Of a stretch of DNA of 57,035 nucleotides, positions 37,904 to 45,359 are shown one piece after another (the first letter of the stretch is position 1; each line of letters begins with the position of its first letter). Where the stretch lies: positions 1 to 57,035 of the IMG/VR virus record IMGVR_UViG_3300045303_000150; one strand, 5' to 3'. The notes under the pieces are model-generated. The model made no database searches, was not told the origin of the DNA, and was given only the letters and a program-made list of their open reading frames with translations. The position numbers were made by a program, and so were the translations under genes. The DNA is from a virus.

Positions 37904-38467
37904 GTGGCGTCCCAGAACTCGTTGTCAGACAAGCTGCTGACGCGCGACCCGTCCGTCGCGCTTGGGGCCGCCACCAAGCAGTACGTGGATGCCCAGGTGC
38001 AGGCGGCGCAGACACAGAACGTCGTCGCGCCTACCCGCCTGACGGCCGTCTCTAGCGACGCCACTACTGCCGCGATCGTCTTCACCAACCTGACGACCAC
38101 GTTCACTCCGGCGCGCGTCGGTGCTCGCTACCGGCTCAACATGCAAATCATGTGGCTCGCTGACGCGGTGAGCACGACCGGCTTCTGGGTGTACTGGAAG
38201 CACGGCGGCACGCCCACCACGGCGGACAACCAGGCGAACCGCACGCTCATGCGCTCGCACGCGGACGCTGGTGGCGTTGACAACAGCTTCTGGTCTGTGG
38301 ACATCGTGGCCACCGCGCTCACGAACATCACGGCCACGCTGGGTCTGAACTTGCCGAACATCAGCGGTTCTGACCCTGGCCCGGTGCGCCTACACGTGGT
38401 CACGTCCACGGGAACCAACGCCGCGCAGTTCGGCTCCGTGTATTGGGTGGATCGCGTGGGCTACTAA
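37904..38467 (+). CDS. Tail fibre protein, 187 aa
   Basis: GTG 37904 follows GAGGAGATAA. It has the fibre motif LLTRDPSVALGAATKQYVDAQVQAA at the N-terminus, and a beta-sandwich-like C-terminal domain (TFTPARVGARYRLNMQIMWLADAVSTTGFWVYWKH). Last gene of the fibre cluster; the next gene begins 29 bases on. Confidence 0.78.
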   Translation: MASQNSLSDKLLTRDPSVALGAATKQYVDAQVQAAQTQNVVAPTRLTAVSSDATTAAIVFTNLTTTFTPARVGARYRLNMQIMWLADAVSTTGFWVYWKHGGTPTTADNQANRTLMRSHADAGGVDNSFWSVDIVATALTNITATLGLNLPNISGSDPGPVRLHVVTSTGTNAAQFGSVYWVDRVGY

Positions 38468-38484
38468 CCCCACCCCGTGGGGGA

Positions 38485-38490
38485 TACGAT
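38485..38490 (+). promoter_or_regulatory. -10 element of a leaderless promoter (TACGAT)
   Basis: TACGAT is 6 bases before ATG 38497. A CCCC-accccgt-GGGGG repeat lies immediately upstream (38468-38483), a relative of the spacer palindrome. No ribosome site is present. Confidence 0.62.
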
Positions 38491-38496
38491 GGCTGC

Positions 38497-39213
38497 ATGG
38501 AGCATGCCAACATCCTGCGCACGGAGCTTGTCCCGATCAGCTCCATCACGCCCCACCCGGCGAATGCCCGCCAGGCGAACGCCTCCATCGTGGAAGGCAG
38601 CCTCCGCGACTTCGGCCAGTACGTGCCGGTCCTCGTGCAGGAGTCGACCGGCTACATCCTCAAGGGCAACAACACCCATCGGATCATGGCTGAGAAGCTG
38701 GGCAAGGAGCACATCCAGGCCACGTTCGTCTCCTGCTCTGACCGGCTGGCGCGCGCGATTCTCGCCGTCGACAACCGGTCCACGGACGGCGCTGGCTACG
38801 ACGAGACCCGCCTGCTCGCACTGCTCGAAGAGCTGGAAGACGACGGCACCCTGAGCGCTGCAGGGTTCGACGAGACCGACATCGGCGACCTGCTCTCCCG
38901 GCTCGAAGACGACGAAGATCCGGTGCCCGAAGACCCGGATCCGCTCGATCACACCCCGCCCCCGCCCGCGCCGCCGCCAGAGGTTCACGACTCGGCCAGC
39001 GTCAAGGACTCGGGGCCGTCACTGGCGGACGAGTCGAAGGCCTACGAGGAGAACCGCACGCGCGTGATCATGCTCAACTACGCGATGCCGATCTACACGT
39101 ACGTCTTCGATCAGCTGGAGAAGCTCGCACGCAAGTCCGGCGCACTGCCCGCCGATGTGGTGCTGGACCTGATCGAGCGCCAGACTGGTGTCCCTGCGCC
39201 GGTGATCGAATAG
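38497..39213 (+). CDS. ParB-like nuclease domain protein, 238 aa
   Basis: ATG 38497 is leaderless; an upstream in-frame start would cover the promoter palindrome and overlap the fibre gene. Residues 10-105 form the ParB N-terminal fold: VPISSITPHPANARQANASIVEGSLRDFGQYVPVLVQE, then GYILKGNNTHRIMAEKLG. A linker of Pro/Asp and a helical tail follow. It sits just before terminase, as in many actinophages, and may take part in DNA handling before packaging. Confidence 0.85.
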   Translation: MEHANILRTELVPISSITPHPANARQANASIVEGSLRDFGQYVPVLVQESTGYILKGNNTHRIMAEKLGKEHIQATFVSCSDRLARAILAVDNRSTDGAGYDETRLLALLEELEDDGTLSAAGFDETDIGDLLSRLEDDEDPVPEDPDPLDHTPPPPAPPPEVHDSASVKDSGPSLADESKAYEENRTRVIMLNYAMPIYTYVFDQLEKLARKSGALPADVVLDLIERQTGVPAPVIE

Positions 39214-39251
39214 CTGGCGCGTACCTCTCCAGAAAACCACGCCACGGGGGG

Positions 39252-39257
39252 TAGACT
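39252..39257 (+). promoter_or_regulatory. -10 element of a leaderless promoter (TAGACT)
   Basis: TAGACT is 7 bases before ATG 39265, preceded by a G6 run but with no C-run partner close by and no ribosome site. Same spacing as the other leaderless starts. Confidence 0.6.
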
Positions 39258-39264
39258 CTCTGTC

Positions 39265-39717
39265 ATGGCCAGCAAAGCAGTGACTGAAGCCCAGGAGGCG
39301 TTGGACGGCGGCAAGCTGCTGGACCTGGTAGCGGCCGGTTCGAGTATCGCGGCCGCCGCGCGGGCCATCGGACTCAAGGAGCGCACCGGCCAGCGGCTGT
39401 ACCACGCCGAACTCCAGCGCTACTTCCAGGAGAACGCCACCCAGCGCGAAGAGCTGGTGGGCCGCGAGCTGCGCACGCTCGATCTGCTCCAGCGCAAGGT
39501 GATGCGCCAGGCGCTGGACGGCGACCTCAAGGCCGTGGACCGCGTGCTGGCCATCATGGACCGGCGCGGCAAGATGCTCGGTCTGGACGCGGCCGCGAAG
39601 GTCACCGTGGAGGTCTCGCGCGTCGACGAGAAGCTGGCCGAGATCGTGCAGATCATCGACGGTTCGATCGTGGCGGCCGCCGAACTGGAGTACGTCACCC
39701 TGCCAGAGGCCGGATGA
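39265..39717 (+). CDS. Terminase small subunit-like protein, 150 aa
   Basis: ATG 39265. An N-terminal helix-turn-helix-like region (LLDLVAAGSSIAAAARAIGLKERTGQRLYHAELQRYF) is followed by a long helix (RELRTLDLLQRKVMRQALDG-DLKAVDRVLAIMDRRGKMLG), the usual plan of small terminases that recognise the packaging site. It overlaps the large subunit gene by 4 bases. Confidence 0.82.
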   Translation: MASKAVTEAQEALDGGKLLDLVAAGSSIAAAARAIGLKERTGQRLYHAELQRYFQENATQREELVGRELRTLDLLQRKVMRQALDGDLKAVDRVLAIMDRRGKMLGLDAAAKVTVEVSRVDEKLAEIVQIIDGSIVAAAELEYVTLPEAG

Positions 39718-41510
39718 ACAGCCCGCTGGCGGACAAGATCGAAGAGGTCATCGCCAGCCTGCCGCCGCACGAGCAGGCTCAGCTTCGCGCGAAGCTCGTG
39801 CGCGTCATCACGCACCGCAAGGCGTTGCACCGGTTTCCGACGCCTGGCCACCTGAGCAAGTTCCACCGGCCGGAGTTCATGCAGACGCCCATGCTGGACC
39901 GGCTGGACCAGGCGCTGATGATGGCTGAGCGCGGCGACGCCCAGCGGATCATCGTCAACACGCCGCCGCAGGAGGGCAAGACCAGTCGCCTGCAAGACGC
40001 GTGCGCCTGGATGCTCCTGCGCGACCCGCGTCGACGCATCGTGTTCGCCAGCTATGAGCAGTCCATCGCAGCCCAGAGCTCGCTGGAGATCCGCCGCTTG
40101 ATCGAGGCGCACGGCGGGGGCTATCGCGGGCAGGCCCAGCACCTCGATCACGAAGACGTGCTGGGCCTGCTGCTGGACCCGGACCGCGCGCAGCAGACCA
40201 ACTGGAGCCTGGCCGACGTGCCGGGCCGCAAGACGGCGCGCCCCGGCTCGGTCACCGCCGTCGGTGTTGGGTCCTCGCTGTCCGGCCGCCCGGCGGACAT
40301 CATCGTCATTGACGACCCGATCAAGGACAGCAAGCAGGCCGACTCGCCGACGTGGCGCAAGGCCGTCACCGACTGGTACCAGTCGGTCGTCATCGCGCGC
40401 CTGCCGCCCAAGAGTGTCATCGTGGTCGTCCAGACCCGCTGGCACGAAGACGACCTGACCGGCTGGCTCCTCAAAGAGGAGTCCAAGTCATCGGTCAAGG
40501 AGTGGTTGCACATCAACGTGCCCGCCCAGGCCGACAGCGAGGACGACATCCTGGACCGCAAGGTCGGGGAGTACATGATCTCCGCGCGCGGTCGCACGCC
40601 AGCCGACTGGGAGAAGCGCCGACGCGAGGTCGGTACCCGCTGGTGGTTCGCGATGTACCAGGGCGCGCCGTCCGCGCCCGAAGGCGGCACGTTCAAGCGC
40701 GAGTGGTTCGACAAGTACCGGGTGGCCGAAGCGCCGCCCCTGCGCAACGTCATCACGCTCGTGGACCCTGCCGACAACACCGGCGCTGGCGACGAAGCAG
40801 GCGTGGTCACTGGCGGCCTGGGAGCCAACGGCGAGATGTACATCCTGGAGGACAACTCCGGCTCCTACACGGTGGCCGAGTGGGTGCGCGTCGCCCTCTA
40901 CGCGATGCTGCGCCACGGCTCCGGCAAGCTCGTCTACGAGCAGTCCCTGTCCGGTCTGCGCCGATCGATCAAGGCCGAGTGGAAGCGCATTCGCGTGCAG
41001 GCCCGCGAGCTGGCCCGCGCCCAGAAGGAGTGGTCCAGCTTCGACGCGAAGGACTGGCCGGAGGATCCGCACGCCGTCGCCATCCGCGACGCGCACGACG
41101 TGCTGGCCGACGAAGACGACACGGCCGCCGAGAAGACCGCGCTGCTGGCCGCGCTGATCGCGCTCTGGCCTTACGTGCCCGCGATCCTCCGACTTCCCGA
41201 GACGGGCCCGCCGGTCAAGACCATCCAGGCACGCGGCTCGAAGTCGCTGCGCGCGGAGCTGGTCTCCCCTCACTTCGAGGGCGGCCGCGTCCACCACGTC
41301 GGCACGCTGGCGCAGATGGAGCACCAGATGTGCACGTGGCTGCCCTCGCAGGACAGCCCGGACCGGATGGACGCCGAAGTTCACCTCGTTGACGAGCTGG
41401 CTAAAGCCGCCACGGCGGCCAGCGTGCAGCGCCCCCCTGCAGGGAACAGGCTCCCCGCGAAGGCTCAGCCTCTTCCGCAGATCATGCGAAGCACGAGGTA
41501 CATGCGATGA
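39714..41510 (+). CDS. terL: Terminase large subunit, 598 aa
   Basis: ATG 39714. The ATPase has Walker A NTPPQEGKT (residues 82-90) and Walker B IIVIDD (196-201), with a coupling region VVVQTRWHEDDLTGWLL. The nuclease half begins VITLVDPADNTGAGDEAGVV, with the metal-binding Asp in VDPAD, and continues to a C-terminal VHLVDELAKAAT. It powers DNA entry through the portal and cuts the concatemer. It lies 18 kb from the portal gene through the join, an unusual separation. Confidence 0.93.
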   Translation: MNSPLADKIEEVIASLPPHEQAQLRAKLVRVITHRKALHRFPTPGHLSKFHRPEFMQTPMLDRLDQALMMAERGDAQRIIVNTPPQEGKTSRLQDACAWMLLRDPRRRIVFASYEQSIAAQSSLEIRRLIEAHGGGYRGQAQHLDHEDVLGLLLDPDRAQQTNWSLADVPGRKTARPGSVTAVGVGSSLSGRPADIIVIDDPIKDSKQADSPTWRKAVTDWYQSVVIARLPPKSVIVVVQTRWHEDDLTGWLLKEESKSSVKEWLHINVPAQADSEDDILDRKVGEYMISARGRTPADWEKRRREVGTRWWFAMYQGAPSAPEGGTFKREWFDKYRVAEAPPLRNVITLVDPADNTGAGDEAGVVTGGLGANGEMYILEDNSGSYTVAEWVRVALYAMLRHGSGKLVYEQSLSGLRRSIKAEWKRIRVQARELARAQKEWSSFDAKDWPEDPHAVAIRDAHDVLADEDDTAAEKTALLAALIALWPYVPAILRLPETGPPVKTIQARGSKSLRAELVSPHFEGGRVHHVGTLAQMEHQMCTWLPSQDSPDRMDAEVHLVDELAKAATAASVQRPPAGNRLPAKAQPLPQIMRSTRYMR

Positions 41511-42010
41511 GGATCGAGAACCAGACTCACGCGGTGCCCGGTCAGGTGCGCGGCCCGGCGGCGCAGCGTCACCAGGTGCGAGAAGTGACGCTGCGCATCG
41601 AGAGCCTGCCGTCCGGCCAGCTACGCGTGAGCAGTCCGGCGGCGCGCGGCTGGGCCGTGGTGGTGTCCAGCCAGCACGAGCTGTCCCGTGCCGTCACGTC
41701 CGCGTTCACGGAGGCGCAGTGCGCGGCCTACTCGCGCTGGCGTGGCGAGCGCTACGACCTGGACGACCTCACGGAGCCCATGGACGGCGACCCGCTGGCC
41801 CCGCCGCGCCCGCCTGCTCGCCGTCGACGCAACACCGGGGCGGTCGGGTGGGGGCGCAACCAGCAGCGCCCGGACACGCACGACGCGGAGGCGTGGACGA
41901 AGCTTCCGGACGGCCGCTGGCAGTCTCCTAAGGGGAAGTGCTGGCGGCCGGACACGGTGATGGCTCAGCGGGTCGTCGCGCGACGCGTCGCCGCTGGGCT
42001 CCCGATCTAG
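41507..42010 (+). CDS. Hypothetical protein, 167 aa
   Basis: ATG 41507 overlaps the terminase stop. The N-terminal half is beta-like (REVTLRIESLPSGQLRVSSPAARGWAVVVSS). The middle has PPRPPARRRRN, and the end resembles a Trp-containing repeat (WTKLPDGRWQSPKGKCWRPDTV). Function unknown; last gene of the terminase operon. Confidence 0.72.
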   Translation: MRIENQTHAVPGQVRGPAAQRHQVREVTLRIESLPSGQLRVSSPAARGWAVVVSSQHELSRAVTSAFTEAQCAAYSRWRGERYDLDDLTEPMDGDPLAPPRPPARRRRNTGAVGWGRNQQRPDTHDAEAWTKLPDGRWQSPKGKCWRPDTVMAQRVVARRVAAGLPI

Positions 42011-42036
42011 ACATACCCCCCAACGTGGGGTATTGT
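42008..42036 (+). promoter_or_regulatory. Promoter with C6/G4 inverted-repeat spacer (copy 6)
   Basis: -35 TAGACA 42008-42013 (overlapping the previous stop), 17-bp spacer with CCCCCC-aacgt-GGGG, -10 TATTGT 42031-42036. Leader has GAGAGAGG before GTG 42069 and lacks the GGAACGAC word. Confidence 0.75.
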
Positions 42037-42068
42037 CAGGTGACAAACACCAGCTGAGAGAGGTAATC

Positions 42069-42389
42069 GTGACAAGCATCGAGGAGTACCTGACCGAGCT
42101 GGAGACCGGCGGGTGGACGGTCTCCGCGCTGGACGATCAGCGCACAGTCACCAAGGCCGAGATTCGCGTATCCGGCGAAGTCACCGGCTGCTGCTGGGAC
42201 CTGGAAGTCTTCTTTCGTCGGTCCGCTGTCACCACCGACGATGACGGGCTGGTGAACATCACCCGGACTGGTGGCCAGGATGCGGAGGGTGCATACCTGG
42301 ACCCCTTCTCTTCCAGCTCCGGCACGCTGGAAGCCGTCGTTGCCTTCGACTACGCGAAGTCCTACCTGGAGAGGTCGAAGGCCAATTGA
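42069..42389 (+). CDS. Hypothetical protein, 106 aa
   Basis: GTG 42069 follows GAGAGAGG; the earlier in-frame TTG at 42033 lies within the -10. It is a compact acidic protein (MTSIEEYLTELETGGWTVSALDDQRTVTKAE) with a C-terminal helix. The next gene starts inside its stop (TTGA). Confidence 0.75.
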   Translation: MTSIEEYLTELETGGWTVSALDDQRTVTKAEIRVSGEVTGCCWDLEVFFRRSAVTTDDDGLVNITRTGGQDAEGAYLDPFSSSSGTLEAVVAFDYAKSYLERSKAN

Positions 42390-42721
42390 GCTGCGCTGAA
42401 TGCGAAGACGGCTCATGCGCGTGCGCCGAAGGATGCCCGGACTGCGAGGGCACCCGCGTGTGCTCGCACTGCCACGGGGTTACCGTGGTCGAGATCTCCC
42501 TGAAGCGTCGGCGCTCCGGTGAGACCGGCTATGTCTGGTGCTCGATCTGCAACCGGCACACGCGGGCGCACCCGACCCAGCCGGACTACGAAGACCTGCG
42601 CACCGCTCGCCCCGGCAAGTACAAGAAGATGATGGGGATCGAGCGTTGCCGCGCTTGCCACGCCCCGTTCCAGACCTCGGGTAACCGCCCGTACGCCTAT
42701 CGCCTATCGGAGGCATCGTGA
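42386..42721 (+). CDS. Cys-rich zinc-binding protein, 111 aa
   Basis: TTG 42386 overlaps the upstream TGA. The first 35 residues have eight Cys (MSCAECEDGSCACAEGCPDC, then CSHCHG), followed by CSICNRH and CRACHAPF, which suggests two or three zinc sites. Such proteins may contact nucleic acid or protein partners. No named family. Confidence 0.75.
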   Translation: MSCAECEDGSCACAEGCPDCEGTRVCSHCHGVTVVEISLKRRRSGETGYVWCSICNRHTRAHPTQPDYEDLRTARPGKYKKMMGIERCRACHAPFQTSGNRPYAYRLSEAS

Positions 42722-43086
42722 AGACCATCAATCTGCTCGCCAATACGGGAAGCATGCTCGCGCCGGTGACCACGGTCAGCCTGTCCAACGACACGCTGGA
42801 CTACATCACCGCCAAGGGCTGGCAGCTCCCGCTGGAGGAAGGCCAGAACGCCCTGTACGTCGCGGTCCGCGTGTCCGAACTCCTGGGACTCGCGACCCAG
42901 GACGTGAGCTACGAAGCGGCGCGCCTGGCCGCCACGTTCAGCCGGACGGACGAAGTGGACCGGCGCGAGCTGGACCCGGCGAGGGTGCAGTACGCGGCGA
43001 GCGCGGCCAGCGAGATTGCGCGCCTGCTGGAGCAGCTCGACCGGCATCACGCCACCGTGCTCCAGAACGTGGAGCGCGTGGACTGA
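42718..43086 (+). CDS. Hypothetical protein, 122 aa
   Basis: GTG 42718 overlaps the upstream TGA. It is mixed alpha/beta at the start and helical at the end (ARVQYAASAASEIARLLEQLDRHHATVLQNVERV). Function unknown; a terminator follows. Confidence 0.74.
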   Translation: MKTINLLANTGSMLAPVTTVSLSNDTLDYITAKGWQLPLEEGQNALYVAVRVSELLGLATQDVSYEAARLAATFSRTDEVDRRELDPARVQYAASAASEIARLLEQLDRHHATVLQNVERVD

Positions 43087-43098
43087 CGACGGCCGCGA

Positions 43099-43133
43099 GC
43101 GAACCCCCGAAGGTAACGACTTCGGGGGTTCGC
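43099..43133 (+). terminator. Intrinsic terminator
   Basis: Perfect 14-bp stem GCGAACCCCCGAAG (43099-43112 with 43120-43133) followed by TGCTTTC. Ends the 42069-43086 operon just before promoter copy 7. Confidence 0.88.
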
Positions 43134-43149
43134 TGCTTTCGGGACCCCC

Positions 43150-43179
43150 TTGACGGCACCCCCCGATGGGGGGTATAGT
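43150..43179 (+). promoter_or_regulatory. Promoter with C6/G6 inverted-repeat spacer (copy 7)
   Basis: -35 TTGACG 43150-43155, 18-bp spacer CCCCCC-gat-GGGGGG, -10 TATAGT 43174-43179. Leader has GGGAACGAC and CGGAGACC before ATG 43219. It drives at least nine genes to 46619. Confidence 0.9.
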
Positions 43180-43218
43180 TCATCAGGTAAGGGAACGACG
43201 GAACGGAGACCCTGACGC

Positions 43219-43401
43219 ATGCCAACCCCCGAACCCGTGAAGCTCAGCCTTCTCGCTGGCCAGTGGATCGCACAATGCCCGCACTGCGACGAGACCACCT
43301 CCAAGCAGGACAAAGCCCGCACGTGCGGCGCGATGCAAACCCACCTCTGGCGGGCACACGACTACCCCGCCCTGTACACGCCCACCTTCACGGAGCGGTG
43401 A
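43219..43401 (+). CDS. Small zinc-finger protein, 60 aa
   Basis: ATG 43219. It has CPHCDETTSKQDKARTC followed by GAMQTHLWRAH, giving C-x2-C-x12-C-x5-H, similar in spacing to the three zinc-finger genes at 48251-49074. Probably binds one zinc ion; function unknown. Confidence 0.78.
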   Translation: MPTPEPVKLSLLAGQWIAQCPHCDETTSKQDKARTCGAMQTHLWRAHDYPALYTPTFTER

Positions 43402-43402
43402 C

Positions 43403-43579
43403 ATGGGTAAGCACTCGCTGCGCGAGGACCACGACCCGCCCACCGACCAGATCCCGGTGACGAAAGAAGCCGTCGCCAAGCTGGGCAAGCACCACGTCAA
43501 GCCGTCCCCGACGAAGCGACCCGCCGTCGCTCCGAAGCCGGAACCGTTCGCCCCGCACAGGGGAAAGCTCGACAAATAA
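43403..43579 (+). CDS. Basic low-complexity protein, 58 aa
   Basis: ATG 43403 is 1 base past the previous stop. It is Lys/Pro/His-rich (GKHHVKPSPTKRPAVAPKPEPFAPHRGKLDK), likely unstructured, and might bind nucleic acid. Support is modest: good position and clean frame. Confidence 0.6.
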   Translation: MGKHSLREDHDPPTDQIPVTKEAVAKLGKHHVKPSPTKRPAVAPKPEPFAPHRGKLDK

Positions 43580-43589
43580 ATGGGATGCC

Positions 43590-43626
43590 GGGCGCGGCGC
43601 GGATGACCAGGTTCCGCGCCGCGCCC
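43590..43626 (+). terminator. Very GC-rich intra-operon hairpin
   Basis: A 13-bp stem GGGCGCGGCGCGG (43590-43602 with 43614-43626) without a U-run lies between 43579 and 43654. It may be a processing or attenuation site that sets levels of the HicA-like gene downstream. Confidence 0.6.
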
Positions 43627-43653
43627 GCCCCGCCACCTGAGAGAGGGACACCT

Positions 43654-43863
43654 ATGGGACACCGTGCCCGACGCAAGGAAGTCGAACAGATCCTGTCGAA
43701 GCTGCAGCGGCAAGGCTGGACGATCAGCTTCACGGCCAACACGCACATGCGGTGCGCACCGCCGGACCCGGACAAGCCCATCGTCTTCGGCAGTCACTGC
43801 GAAGAGCCCAGAGCCCTGGCGAACTTCAGGGCCACCCTGCGCCGCTCCGGCGCGGACATCTGA
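43654..43863 (+). CDS. HicA-like small protein, 69 aa
   Basis: ATG 43654 follows GAGAGAGGGA. The pattern RRKEVEQILSKLQRQGWTISFTANTHMRCAPPDP ... ALANFRATLRRSGADI resembles the HicA mRNA-interferase fold, with the key His in the NTHM turn (residue about 31). HicA toxins are normally paired with HicB, and no HicB-like gene follows. It could be an orphan nuclease or an RNA-binding relative. Confidence 0.65.
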   Translation: MGHRARRKEVEQILSKLQRQGWTISFTANTHMRCAPPDPDKPIVFGSHCEEPRALANFRATLRRSGADI

Positions 43864-43874
43864 GAGAGGACCTC

Positions 43875-44492
43875 ATGGACGTGGAACACAACGAAGAGAC
43901 CGCCTGGCGGAATCTGCTTGGCCAGCACAGGACTGAGCTGACCTCCCTTGCGCACCAGGAGCACGTCAGCTTCCTGAACGCACGCGGCGAGGCCAGGGCG
44001 ACCGACCCCAAGGACAAGCTGAACGTGACGCTGGCCTACGAGCGCGCTTTCATGCACGCCGAGACCGCGCACAGGCTCTTCCAGCTCGCAGACCACCTGA
44101 GCCTGAAGGTCGAGTTCGCGCGCGGCGAGTTCGAAGGTCGTAAGCAGGCCAGCGAAGACCAGGAGGAACCGACTCCCGCCGCGCCCAGTATCGGCCGGTA
44201 CGCCTACTGCGACATCGTGCGCGGCTTCGAGCACGACGATGAAGACCAGGAAACCCCGTTGCTCGTTGAGCTGGCCAACCCGGACGACCCGGAGCTGGCC
44301 ACGTTGACGCGGCAGATCATGCGCAGTGCTCCGGCTGGTACGGCCTACGCCTACAGCTACGACGATTCGGATGTGCCGGTCCTGAAGACCACGCACCTTA
44401 TCGCGCTGGCCAGCGTGTCGACGGCGTCACCGGACCAGGCCGCGCGGCTGATCGAGGCTCGCCAGAAGTGGAACACGGAGCGCGGCAAGTGA
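43875..44492 (+). CDS. Hypothetical protein, 205 aa
   Basis: ATG 43875 follows GAGAGAGGA. The N-terminal half is helical (LNVTLAYERAFMHAETAHRLFQLADHLSLKVEFARGEFEG). The C-terminal half is mixed, with a late helix (DQAARLIEARQKWNTERGK). No family recognised. Confidence 0.74.
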   Translation: MDVEHNEETAWRNLLGQHRTELTSLAHQEHVSFLNARGEARATDPKDKLNVTLAYERAFMHAETAHRLFQLADHLSLKVEFARGEFEGRKQASEDQEEPTPAAPSIGRYAYCDIVRGFEHDDEDQETPLLVELANPDDPELATLTRQIMRSAPAGTAYAYSYDDSDVPVLKTTHLIALASVSTASPDQAARLIEARQKWNTERGK

Positions 44493-44761
44493 GCCGGGAA
44501 GGGAAGGCGTCGGCGAACGCCCGCGCTTGGGGACGGGCCGTCATCTGGCTGGAAGCGCAGATGCTGCACACGGCCTGGGACTGGTCGGGCTTCACGCCCC
44601 GCCAGGTCGAAGAGGTCCGGGCGAAGCTGCGCGCGTGCGTCACCAACATGCGCGCCATTGCCCAGCTCACCCCGATGCAGGAAGCCCAGCTCCGCGACGA
44701 ACTGATCGCCGTCATGACCGCGCACGAGCAAGGAGAGGAACCCACCGATGAGCAGCAGTAG
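44489..44761 (+). CDS. Hypothetical helical protein, 90 aa
   Basis: GTG 44489 overlaps the upstream TGA. Helical (AWGRAVIWLEAQMLHTAWDWSG; VEEVRAKLRACVTNMRAIAQLTPMQEAQLRDELIAVM). It overlaps the next gene by 14 bases. Confidence 0.72.
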   Translation: MSREGKASANARAWGRAVIWLEAQMLHTAWDWSGFTPRQVEEVRAKLRACVTNMRAIAQLTPMQEAQLRDELIAVMTAHEQGEEPTDEQQ

Positions 44762-45359
44762 GTTGCACCGGGAAGGCCTGGTCATCTGGGAGGGCAGCAC
44801 GCCCGTGGCCACCTTCATCACCGAGACGCGCGCCAACGAGACCGTGCGGTCCGTGAACGCCCAGCGCGAGAAGGATGACTTCGCGGAGAACGCGTTGCGC
44901 CAGGGCTCCATCAACGTCTCCTGTCCGTACTGCGAGTCGGCGGGCCTGATTCCCCGCATGATCCCCACCGGCTCCACAGAGGACTACTTGGCGGACATCC
45001 GCCTGGGTCACGTCGCGGTCTGCCACCCGACCGTGTACGCGACGACCGCGCGCGCCCGGCACGACGCCATCTACATGAAGGCCGCCGACGCGGCCCGCGA
45101 GCGCGCCAAGGAGGCCGAGAAGCGCCGGTGCGCCAACAGCGGGCACGGCGTCGGACAGTACGGGCCGTCCGACTGGGAGTGGCGCAGCAACAACGACGGG
45201 TACTGGGTCTGCGACATGTGCGATGAGGTGATCGACTTCGACGCCATGAGCGAGTTGAAGATCCCCGGCTACCGCTTTGGCGGAGGACGCATCACCTTCA
45301 GCTCGGACAACTACGCGCGTGACATCGCTGCTGGCTGGCGGAAGCCGGAGGCCGACTGA
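44748..45359 (+). CDS. Zinc-binding protein of unknown function, 203 aa
   Basis: ATG 44748 follows AAGGAGAGGA. Two zinc-type sites: CPYCESAG at about residues 60-67 with HVAVCH further on, and CANSGHG ... CDMCDEV near residues 128-163. The middle is a charged helix (DAARERAKEAEKRRC). No family recognised. Confidence 0.74.
   Translation: MSSSRLHREGLVIWEGSTPVATFITETRANETVRSVNAQREKDDFAENALRQGSINVSCPYCESAGLIPRMIPTGSTEDYLADIRLGHVAVCHPTVYATTARARHDAIYMKAADAARERAKEAEKRRCANSGHGVGQYGPSDWEWRSNNDGYWVCDMCDEVIDFDAMSELKIPGYRFGGGRITFSSDNYARDIAAGWRKPEAD

Noticed and set aside
41425-41450. CCCCCC-tgca-GGG in terminase as a promoter spacer
   Set aside because: Inside coding sequence, no -35 or -10 at the right distance.
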